5,412 bases of DNA. It comes from Candidatus Omnitrophota bacterium (GTDB lineage: Bacteria; Omnitrophota; Gorgyraeia; Gygaellales; Profunditerraquicolaceae). Of this stretch, positions 1 through 5,075 are shown one piece after another (the first letter of the stretch is position 1; each line of letters begins with the position of its first letter). Under the pieces are notes generated by a model that was given only the letters and a program-made list of their open reading frames with translations, was not told the origin of the DNA and made no database searches. The translations under genes were made by a program, and so were the position numbers. The stretch spans positions 1 to 5,412 of the forward strand of contig JACRHO010000121.1 of assembly GCA_016212045.1 (NCBI GenBank). The letters are read 5' to 3'.

Positions 1-100
1 CCGAGCCATCTATCCAGAGAATCTGGTCAGGCTGGCAGAGCCGGGCCATTTTTTTCACCCAATCAATTAATTTTTTATTGTGCGTGGGAAATTTCTTCAT
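1..100 (-). CDS. pckG: Phosphoenolpyruvate carboxykinase (GTP), N-terminal fragment cut by the window edge
   Basis: Only the first 33 codons are present; the gene continues past base 1. The peptide begins MKKFPTHNKKLIDWVKKMAR and continues with a CQPDQ-I-x-W-I-DGS stretch. This matches the opening of GTP-dependent PEP carboxykinases, in which a short helix (LxxWVxxxxxLxQPD) leads to a W-x-DGS segment. The family converts oxaloacetate and GTP to PEP, CO2 and GDP in the cytosol and serves gluconeogenesis or anaplerosis. The ATG (98-100) overlaps the trxB TGA (97-99) as ATGA, and no clear Shine-Dalgarno precedes it, so translation is probably coupled to trxB. The catalytic regions lie outside the window, so the call rests on the N-terminus alone. 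The ATP-type enzyme does not start this way. Confidence 0.8.
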   Translation of the reverse strand, partial: MKKFPTHNKKLIDWVKKMARLCQPDQILWIDGS

Positions 101-1020
101 TGGTTTAAGATATATTTATGCGCAGAATAGGCGGCTACTGCGCCCTCTGCGCAGGCATTAATCACCTGATATAAATTTTTCTTGCGGCAATCTCCGCAGG
201 CAAAGATGCCTTCTTGAGAGGTGGCTAAATTTTCATCCGTAATTATAAAGCCTGCCTCGTCAAGTTGCAATAGTTTCTTTAAAAAATCAGTGTGGGGCTG
301 GATGCCGACAAAGATAAATACCCCCTGACAACTAAGATTAACCGCTTGAGCCGTTAATACATTTTTAATGCTGACTGCCTCAACCCTGTCTTTGCCGATA
401 ATCTCCGCAATAACACTATCTAAGATAAAATTAATTTTGGGGTTGGCTCTTGCTCTTTCTTCTAAAATTTTGGAGGCGCGCAATTGATTTCTGCGGTGGA
501 CCAAAGTAACTTTAGCGGCATAACTACTTAAGAAAATTACTTCCTCCAGCGCCCGGTCTCCTCCGCCAATCACCAGCACTTCTTTATCGCGATAAAGCGG
601 GGCATCGCAAGTAGCGCAGTAAGAGACACCTCTTCCGGTAAGGCGCTCCTCTCCTGCTACGCCTAATCTCTTTGCAGCAGCGCCAGTGGCAATAATGACA
701 CTCTGTGTCTCGTAATTCTTATCTCTGCCCTGAATATGATAAAGCGGCCTTTTTAATTGAACACTGGCAGATATTGTCTGGACCTCTTCATCTGCAAAAT
801 TTACCCCCAAATCATCCACCTGCTTTTTAAATCTATCAATTAATTCCTGGGTAGCGATACCGCCGGGAAAGCCGGGATAATTTTCAATGCGGGAAGAAAG
901 CATAATTTGACCGCCAGGAGTCATCTTTTCTAAAATTAAAGTATTTAAGCGGTATCTACCGGCATAAATACCCGCAGTTAAACCTGCAGGTCCTGCTCCG
1001 ATGATAATTAGCTCATACAT
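97..1020 (-). CDS. trxB: Thioredoxin reductase (NADPH, FAD flavoprotein)
   Basis: This 307-residue protein has the usual length for low-molecular-weight bacterial thioredoxin reductase, which passes electrons from NADPH through FAD and a redox disulfide to thioredoxin in the cytosol. Visible motifs are the FAD-binding GAGPAG at residues 8-13, the redox-active C135-A-T-C138, and the NADPH-binding GGGDRA at 152-157. An HRRxxxR phosphate-binding motif lies at 175-181, and the second FAD motif (G276-D277) at 271-283. The active site reads CATCDA rather than the common CATCDG, and the NADPH loop has Arg where Ser is usual. Residues 275-278 form an extra CGDC. A purine-rich GGGGAAGGA just upstream (1025-1033) supports the ATG. 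No thioredoxin gene is in view, so a different partner remains possible. It follows lipA after a repeat-filled gap and overlaps pckG. Confidence 0.95.
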   Translation of the reverse strand: MYELIIIGAGPAGLTAGIYAGRYRLNTLILEKMTPGGQIMLSSRIENYPGFPGGIATQELIDRFKKQVDDLGVNFADEEVQTISASVQLKRPLYHIQGRDKNYETQSVIIATGAAAKRLGVAGEERLTGRGVSYCATCDAPLYRDKEVLVIGGGDRALEEVIFLSSYAAKVTLVHRRNQLRASKILEERARANPKINFILDSVIAEIIGKDRVEAVSIKNVLTAQAVNLSCQGVFIFVGIQPHTDFLKKLLQLDEAGFIITDENLATSQEGIFACGDCRKKNLYQVINACAEGAVAAYSAHKYILNQ

Positions 1021-1024
1021 CCTT

Positions 1025-1033
1025 TCCTTCCCC
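1025..1033 (-). promoter_or_regulatory. Shine-Dalgarno of trxB
   Basis: On the minus strand GGGGAAGGA lies four bases before the trxB ATG (GAAGG with five bases of spacing). It is the one clear translation signal in the lipA-trxB gap. It lies outside the neighbouring palindromic repeat. Confidence 0.6.
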
Positions 1034-1044
1034 TAACCCGCCCC

Positions 1045-1078
1045 AAACCTTCTCACACCGCGTAGGTGTGTTGGGTTT
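1045..1078. repeat. Palindromic repeat, family A, copy 1 (lipA-trxB gap)
   Basis: This is an imperfect hairpin. The inner stem is CACACC (1054-1059) and GGTGTG (1065-1070) around the loop GCGTA. The outer stem is AAACC (1045-1049) with GGTTT (1074-1078). It shares 16 identical bases (TCACACCGCGTAGGTG) with copy 2, with starts 44 bp apart in the same orientation, and 15 bases with copy 3. It lacks a T-tract on either side, so it does not look like a rho-independent terminator. It resembles REP-like dispersed palindromes. Confidence 0.8.
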
Positions 1079-1090
1079 AATCGACGGAGA

Positions 1091-1123
1091 AACCTGTCAC
1101 ACCGCGTAGGTGGGACGACGGTT
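1091..1123. repeat. Palindromic repeat, family A, copy 2 (forms the 3' end of lipA)
   Basis: The inner stem is CACACC (1098-1103) with GGTGGG (1109-1114) around the loop GCGTA, with one mismatch. The outer stem is AACC (1091-1094) with GGTT (1120-1123). The repeat covers the last eight lipA codons and its TGA stop (1097-1099), so the C-terminal residues NRRPTYAV fall within repeat DNA. Confidence 0.8.
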
Positions 1124-2041
1124 CTTTAACATCTCCTTATATATCTCTTCCGCGTTATACGAACTCCTCACTAGCGGTCCAGATAACACTGCCTTAAAAC
1201 CTAAACTAAGTCCTATATCTTTATATCTCTGGAATTGTTCAGGGCTGATAAATTCTTTCACCGGATAATGTTGTTTTGAAGGAGCCAGGTATTGGCCTAA
1301 AGTTAAGATATCGCACTGCGCCTTTCTTAAATCCTGCATGGTTTCTCTTACTTCTGGTTCTTTCTCGCCCATTCCCAACATTAAGGAAGATTTAGTAATT
1401 AGAGACGCATTGATTTCTTTCATTGTCTTCAAGAGAGCTAAAGAGCGTGGATAATTAGCCATTGGCCTTACCTCTTTATATAACCTCTGTACTGTCTCTA
1501 TATTGTGCCCAGCAACAGAAGGCGAGGTCGCCAATACGCATTTAAGGCTAGAGAACTTACCTTGAAAATCAGGCAGCAATACTTCTACCTTTATCCCGTT
1601 AGAGACTGTTGGTTTACTAGTTAGATTAGTGATGTCTCTAACGGGATGCATCTTATTATCTATTTTACGTACTGCCTCTATGGTCTTAGCAAATTGCCCT
1701 GCGCCTCCATCAGCCAGGTCATCCCGGGTCACTGAGGTAATCACCACGAATCTTAGGCCCAGTAAATTTACCAATTCAGCAATTTTTTCTGGTTCATCTC
1801 CTAATAAATCAGCCCCTACCTCAGCTTTCTTCATTGTGCAGAAGCGGCAATCTCTGGTGCAGGTCTCTCCTAAAATAAGAAAGGTCATCTTCTGGCTTAA
1901 GAAACACTGACTAAGATTTGGGCACTTTGCGAGTTGGCAGACCGTATTAATGCCGTATTCGGAAAGTAATTGTTTACACCTGCCTACGCTGGCGTCGGGA
2001 ATCTCCTGCCTGAACCAAAAAGGTAGCCGGTTTTTTATCAT
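1097..2041 (-). CDS. lipA: Lipoyl synthase (radical SAM), with an in-frame palindromic insertion
   Basis: LipA inserts two sulfur atoms into octanoyl groups on lipoyl domains of 2-oxoacid dehydrogenases or glycine cleavage H protein, using two 4Fe-4S clusters and SAM. The auxiliary-cluster motif CX4CX5C is C35, C40, C46. The radical SAM CX3CX2C is C61, C65, C68. The C-terminal RSSY motif, which supplies a serine ligand to the auxiliary cluster, is at 292-295. Between the helix ending near R125 and the strand KVEVLLPDF there are about 19 more residues than in E. coli LipA. These residues (132-150) are encoded by a palindromic repeat. The final eight codons and the stop lie in a second repeat. 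The ATG overlaps the stop of the upstream small gene as ATGA without a clear Shine-Dalgarno, which suggests coupling. All cluster ligands are intact, so the enzyme is probably functional. Confidence 0.95.
   Translation of the reverse strand: MIKNRLPFWFRQEIPDASVGRCKQLLSEYGINTVCQLAKCPNLSQCFLSQKMTFLILGETCTRDCRFCTMKKAEVGADLLGDEPEKIAELVNLLGLRFVVITSVTRDDLADGGAGQFAKTIEAVRKIDNKMHPVRDITNLTSKPTVSNGIKVEVLLPDFQGKFSSLKCVLATSPSVAGHNIETVQRLYKEVRPMANYPRSLALLKTMKEINASLITKSSLMLGMGEKEPEVRETMQDLRKAQCDILTLGQYLAPSKQHYPVKEFISPEQFQRYKDIGLSLGFKAVLSGPLVRSSYNAEEIYKEMLKNRRPTYAV
1593..1647. repeat. 55-bp palindromic element inside lipA
   Basis: The arms ATCCCGTTAGAGAC (1593-1606) and GTCTCTAACGGGAT (1634-1647) are perfect 14-bp inverted repeats around a 27-nt spacer. 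On the coding strand the element encodes LipA residues 132-150, HPVRD at one arm and VSNGI at the other. It accounts for the extra length in a loop where other LipA proteins have only a few residues. Each arm contains a TAG or TAA in one of its three frames, so the phase used here is one that stays open. Confidence 0.85.
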
Positions 2042-2235
2042 TTATATATGCTGATAAATTTCTCAATGCTGCGGTTGTAGGTCTGCTCAGCATCTGGCGA
2101 AAAAAAACAAGCCGGCAACTGCCTATTCTTACGATGATAGGCGATACATTCACAGCAGAGCCCTTTTCTGGAACAAGGTTCATAACTACAATTGCAGTCG
2201 GCAAGATTTTCTTTCTGATGGGGACAGGTTTTCAT
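2038..2235 (-). CDS. Small cysteine-rich protein, DUF6485-like, function unknown
   Basis: This 65-residue protein has eight cysteines (C4, C14, C16, C21, C27, C28, C30, C43) plus H6 and H34, spaced as CxC, CCxC and single Cys. That pattern suggests binding of zinc or an iron-sulfur cluster. The segment with C-N-C-S-Y-E-P-C and later YHRK...LPACFF followed by a Y-R-S-I-E-K-F-I tail matches what I recall of the DUF6485 family, which has no known function. No signal peptide or membrane segment is visible, so it is probably cytosolic. The ATG at 2233-2235 has a good upstream AAAGGA (2243-2248) and overlaps the end of def by 50 bp. Its TGA overlaps the lipA ATG. A role near LipA or another metalloenzyme is only a guess from position. 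Confidence 0.8.
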   Translation of the reverse strand: MKTCPHQKENLADCNCSYEPCSRKGLCCECIAYHRKNRQLPACFFSPDAEQTYNRSIEKFISIYK

Positions 2236-2710
2236 CTAATATCCTTTTTATCCTTATCTTCTCAAATAACGAGGCATAATCTACAATCAATCTTCCTTTT
2301 AAATGGTCGAGCTCATGCTGAAAAACAGAAGCCAATAACCCCTCTGCCTCAATCTCAACCGGCCTTGCTTCTTCGTCCTGCGCCTGTAGTATAATTTTTT
2401 TGGCGCGTTTAATTTTGAGGCATACGCCGGGAATGCTGAGGCAGCCTTCTTCTGATCTTTGAGAACCTTTTTTGCGCACGATCTGGGGGTTAATTAATTT
2501 ATAAAGACCTGAACCAGCGTCAGCTACCAGCATTGCCTGATTAATCCCCACCTGAGGCGCAGCCAGCCCCACACCAGATTTATCATACATTAATTGCGCC
2601 ATCTGGCTTAAGACCTGGAGATGCTCAGAAGTTATTTCTTTAACCGAGTCTGCCTTCTTCCTTAAAGAGGGGTCGCCGAATAATCTAATGCTTAATCCGG
2701 TTTCGGCCAT
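2186..2710 (-). CDS. def: Peptide deformylase
   Basis: This enzyme removes the N-formyl group from the initiator methionine of nascent proteins at the ribosome, using a metal ion (Fe2+ in most bacteria). All three family motifs are present: GVGLAAPQ at residues 46-53, EGCLS at 88-92 and HELDH at 132-136. They give the metal ligands C90, H132 and H136 and the catalytic E133. The length of 174 residues is typical. The ATG at 2708-2710 lies inside the last codons of panD (26-bp overlap). It is supported by AAGGTGG at 2720-2726, nine bases upstream. Its last 16 codons and stop overlap the next small gene, so the C-terminal tail (from about residue 159) is probably poorly conserved. No fmt gene is visible beside it. 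Confidence 0.95.
   Translation of the reverse strand: MAETGLSIRLFGDPSLRKKADSVKEITSEHLQVLSQMAQLMYDKSGVGLAAPQVGINQAMLVADAGSGLYKLINPQIVRKKGSQRSEEGCLSIPGVCLKIKRAKKIILQAQDEEARPVEIEAEGLLASVFQHELDHLKGRLIVDYASLFEKIRIKRILDENLSPSERKSCRLQL
2243..2248 (-). promoter_or_regulatory. Shine-Dalgarno of the small cysteine-rich gene, inside def
   Basis: AAAGGA on the minus strand lies seven bases before the ATG at 2233-2235 and within def. It supports independent initiation despite the 50-bp overlap. Confidence 0.55.
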
Positions 2711-3035
2711 CTACACATACCACCTTTGCTTTGATATTTTTTGCCTCTTCTTCATCCACCAAGACATAAGAAAGAATGACCACCTCGTCGCCGATACAAC
2801 TTCCCCGCGCTGCCGGCCCATTTAAACAAATTATTCCGCTTGCGGCCCTTCCCTTAATGGCATAGGTCTCGATGCGCAACCCATTATTAAGATTTAACAC
2901 CTCTACTTTTTCTCCAGGCAAGATATCTACTGCCTGCATCAATTTGGCATCAATGGTGATACTGCCCTTATAATAAAGGTTGGCCTGCGTAATACGGCCG
3001 CGGTGAATTTTTGACTTCAACATTGTCCTCAACAT
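2685..3035 (-). CDS. panD: Aspartate 1-decarboxylase, pyruvoyl-type precursor
   Basis: PanD makes beta-alanine from L-aspartate for pantothenate and so coenzyme A. The 116-residue proenzyme self-cleaves between G24 and S25 (GSITID), and Ser25 becomes the pyruvoyl group. The N-terminus MLRTMLKSKIHRGRIT is close to characterised PanD proteins. K9 and the ICLNGPAAR segment near residues 89-97 are conserved active-site regions. The first ATG (3033-3035) was chosen over the in-frame one at codon 5 because the family starts at MLRTM. AGAGGGGG (3040-3047) also precedes it. It overlaps the ackA stop by 7 bp and def by 26 bp. Supply of a CoA precursor beside an acetyl-CoA-using pair is metabolically coherent, but no other pan gene is in view. 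Confidence 0.95.
   Translation of the reverse strand: MLRTMLKSKIHRGRITQANLYYKGSITIDAKLMQAVDILPGEKVEVLNLNNGLRIETYAIKGRAASGIICLNGPAARGSCIGDEVVILSYVLVDEEEAKNIKAKVVCVDGRNRIKH
2720..2726 (-). promoter_or_regulatory. Shine-Dalgarno of def, inside panD
   Basis: AAGGTGG on the minus strand lies nine bases before the def ATG and within panD codons for K-V-V near its end. It supports the overlapping def start, because there is no better start codon nearby. Confidence 0.6.
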
Positions 3036-4093
3036 TTTACCCCCTCTATTAATTTATAGGTCTGCAGGGCAATCATTAATTCTTCATCCGTAGGAATAAC
3101 CAATACCCTTGGTTTCTTCTTCAGATGAGAAAATAAACCCTGGCAGATTTTTTCTCTTATTCTTTTCTGATTTTCTCCGATGCCCGCAGTAAAGACTACG
3201 GCATCGCAGCCACCCATCACCGCAATATAAGCGCCGATGTATTTTTTTATCCGGTAGGAAAAAATATTGATGGCTAATGCCGCGCGTTTATCTTGCTCTT
3301 TCCTCTTTTTCTCTAATACGCGCATATCGTTGCTCGTGCCGGAGATGCCCTTAAGGCCGCTATATTTATTTAAGAGAGCATCAATCTGGGCGATTTTTAG
3401 TTTTCTTTTGCGCATCAGATACGTAATTAAAGCCGGGTCAATATCTCCGCAGCGGGTGCCCATCACCAGGCCTTCTAATGGTGTAAAACCCATACTCGTA
3501 TCTACAGAGCGGCCGTGGTCCACTGCAGTGATGCTGCAGCCATTTCCTAAATGGCAGGTAATTATTTTTAATTTCTGCAGAGGCCTCTTTAGAATTCTGG
3601 CGGCGCCTTGCGCCACATATTCGTGGCTTGTGCCGTGAAAGCCATATTTGCGGATGCCAAATCTTTGATAATATTCGTAAGGCAGGCCATAGATATAGGC
3701 ATAATCCGGCAGGGTCTGATGAAACGCAGTATCAAAAACCGCTACCTGTTTTGTCCCCGGCAGCAATTTTTTACAGGCTAAAATTCCCGCCAGGTTAGCC
3801 GGATTATGTAAAGGTGCAATTGCACCGCACTGCCGGATTTTTCTAATCACTGCATTATCAATGAACACGGGTTTTTTAAATGTCTCTGCGCCATGCACCA
3901 CCCGATGGCCAACCACCGCCACATCCTTAATCCTATTTAGGATAATTTTTAAACCCGCATAATGGTTTTGAATTGATGAGCCCTTTTCTCCAATATGCTC
4001 AATGAGGCCTTTGGAAATGAGGTGGGGCTCGGGCATGGCAAAGAGTTTATATTTTATAGAAGAACTGCCGCAATTTATAACCAATATTCTCAT
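3029..4093 (-). CDS. ackA: Acetate kinase (compact form)
   Basis: AckA interconverts acetyl phosphate plus ADP and acetate plus ATP in the cytosol, paired with the upstream pta. The catalytic and binding residues known from Methanosarcina thermophila AckA are all found: N7, S10, S12 and K14 in the NxGSSSxK loop, R64, D121, H153, the H181-x-x-N184 pair, and R214. The late PTDEE motif is at 334-338. Numbering is offset by 27 up to R214 and by about 47 at PTDEE, so two segments are missing. At 354 residues it is shorter than the usual 395-408. The losses lie between residue 14 and R64 and between GIGEN (305-308) and PTDEE, outside the catalytic motifs. The reading frame is unbroken, so this is a compact variant rather than a pseudogene. 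The start is supported by GAGGG (4101-4105), seven bases upstream. Confidence 0.95.
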   Translation of the reverse strand: MRILVINCGSSSIKYKLFAMPEPHLISKGLIEHIGEKGSSIQNHYAGLKIILNRIKDVAVVGHRVVHGAETFKKPVFIDNAVIRKIRQCGAIAPLHNPANLAGILACKKLLPGTKQVAVFDTAFHQTLPDYAYIYGLPYEYYQRFGIRKYGFHGTSHEYVAQGAARILKRPLQKLKIITCHLGNGCSITAVDHGRSVDTSMGFTPLEGLVMGTRCGDIDPALITYLMRKRKLKIAQIDALLNKYSGLKGISGTSNDMRVLEKKRKEQDKRAALAINIFSYRIKKYIGAYIAVMGGCDAVVFTAGIGENQKRIREKICQGLFSHLKKKPRVLVIPTDEELMIALQTYKLIEGVKC

Positions 4094-4099
4094 AATCTT

Positions 4100-4134
4100 A
4101 CCCTCTATCCCACACCTACGCGGTGGGACGGGGT
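4100..4134. repeat. Palindromic repeat, family A, copy 3 (pta-ackA gap)
   Basis: This copy is inverted relative to copies 1 and 2; the loop reads TACGC on the plus strand. It has CACC (4113-4116) with GGTG (4122-4125). TCCCAC (4108-4113) can pair with GTGGGA (4123-4128) if two bases bulge. An outer ACCC (4100-4103) pairs with GGGT (4131-4134). It fills most of the 51-bp gap, and on the mRNA its outer stem includes the GGG of the ackA ribosome binding site. Confidence 0.75.
4101..4105 (-). promoter_or_regulatory. Shine-Dalgarno of ackA, overlapping a hairpin stem
   Basis: GAGGG on the minus strand lies seven bases upstream of the ackA ATG. Three of its Gs could pair with a CCC at 4131-4133 in the outer stem of the neighbouring palindromic repeat. 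Folding could therefore reduce access to the site; this is inference. Confidence 0.55.
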
Positions 4135-4144
4135 TATTTCTAAC

Positions 4145-5074
4145 CTACTGTGCCCGGATTGCCGTCACGGCTACGCAATCTACGATATCTTCTACGGAAC
4201 AGCCGCGGGAAAGGTCGCTACAGGGTTTATTTAATCCTAAAAGTAATGGCCCTAAAGCGCGGGCATGGCTCAAGCGCTGCACCAGTTTATAGCTGATATT
4301 GCCCGCCTCTAAGTCGGGAAAGATTAAAACATTGGCTTTACCCTTCAATACGCTCTCCGGGTATTTTATCTGGGCTACTTCGGGGACAATGGCCGCATCT
4401 ACCTGTAATTCTCCATCCACCAATAAATCCGGCGTCATATCTTTTAAAATCACAAGGGTCTCCTTTATTTTATCTACGCTTTTACCTTTGGCAGAATTAT
4501 GCGTAGAGTAACTCAAGAGGGCGACGCGGGGCTCAATATTTAAAACTTTACGGGTTAATTCAGCAGCAGTCAAAGTAATGCAGGCCAGCTGCCGAGGATT
4601 GGGTTCAGGGATTATCCCGCAGTCAGCAAAGACAAATGTGCCGCCTTCGCCATAAATACAATCTGGCACCGCCATAATAAAAGCGCTGGAGGCAATATTG
4701 ATGCGGCTATCTAATTCTAAACACTGTATTGCTGCCCGGGCAACATCCGGGGTAGTATGGCTGGCGCCGGCAACAAAGCCATCAACTTTACCTTCGCGGG
4801 TGAGCATTGCCGCATAATAAAGCGGCTCTTCCAAAATTCGGCGCGCAGTATCTATATCCATACCTTTGGCCTGGCGCATCTGATAGAATTCTTCGGCATA
4901 TCTTTTTTTATCCTCAGGGTCTAATTTATCTTTGGTCAAGAGCAATACTTTCGCAATGCCATCGGTTTCAATAATCTTAGCTGCCTCCATTACTCTTTTA
5001 TCTTCAGGCTCTGGAAGGACAATGGTCTTCAAATTTGACTTTGCCTTCTGGCGTAAATCTTGAATTATCTGCAC
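4145..5074 (-). CDS. pta: Phosphate acetyltransferase, minimal catalytic form
   Basis: Pta interconverts acetyl-CoA plus phosphate and acetyl phosphate plus CoA, feeding AckA. The 309-residue protein is a single PTA_PTB domain, close to the 320-335 residues of short Pta enzymes and without the N-terminal half of the E. coli enzyme. Diagnostic segments are VLPEPEDKR (19-27), GGTFVFADC (144-152), SYST (188-191), VDAAIVPEVA (225-234), FPDLEAGNI (252-260) and DLSRGCSVED (287-296). S289, R290 and D296 match the M. thermophila active-site residues Ser309, Arg310 and Asp316. The start codon is GTG (5072-5074), with AAAGGGGA (5081-5088) upstream and a one-base gap after the DRTGG gene. Phosphate butyryltransferase is a related alternative, but the ackA neighbour and the motifs favour Pta. 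Confidence 0.94.
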   Translation of the reverse strand: MQIIQDLRQKAKSNLKTIVLPEPEDKRVMEAAKIIETDGIAKVLLLTKDKLDPEDKKRYAEEFYQMRQAKGMDIDTARRILEEPLYYAAMLTREGKVDGFVAGASHTTPDVARAAIQCLELDSRINIASSAFIMAVPDCIYGEGGTFVFADCGIIPEPNPRQLACITLTAAELTRKVLNIEPRVALLSYSTHNSAKGKSVDKIKETLVILKDMTPDLLVDGELQVDAAIVPEVAQIKYPESVLKGKANVLIFPDLEAGNISYKLVQRLSHARALGPLLLGLNKPCSDLSRGCSVEDIVDCVAVTAIRAQ

Positions 5075-5075
5075 G

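Noticed and set aside
1045..1078. Hairpin after lipA as a rho-independent terminator
   Set aside because: No T-tract follows the stem on the minus strand; the downstream bases are G-rich, and trxB follows in the same direction.
1045..1123. Two direct repeats 44 bp apart, as a possible mini CRISPR array
   Set aside because: There are only two units, the shared core is short (16 bp) and palindromic, one unit lies in lipA coding sequence, and a third inverted copy occurs about 3 kb away. Dispersed palindromes fit better.
1629..1910. Plus-strand open frame opposite lipA
   Set aside because: It is antisense to the radical SAM core of lipA with no family resemblance; it is a shadow of the real gene.
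1974..2204. Alternative 76-codon minus-strand frame across lipA and the small gene
   Set aside because: It overlaps two well-supported genes in another frame, and its peptide has no recognisable family features.
3021..3023. Later ATG of panD (codon 5) as the true start
   Set aside because: Characterised PanD proteins begin with M-x-R-T-M, and the upstream ATG has a strong purine-rich site, so the first ATG is preferred.
3267..3638. Plus-strand 123-codon open frame opposite ackA
   Set aside because: It lies wholly antisense to conserved ackA motifs, with no recognisable product or start signal.
3813..3826. Perfect 14-bp palindrome GGTGCAATTGCACC as an operator site
   Set aside because: It lies inside ackA and encodes part of the segment just before the conserved APLHNP motif, so it is most likely a chance result of codon choice.
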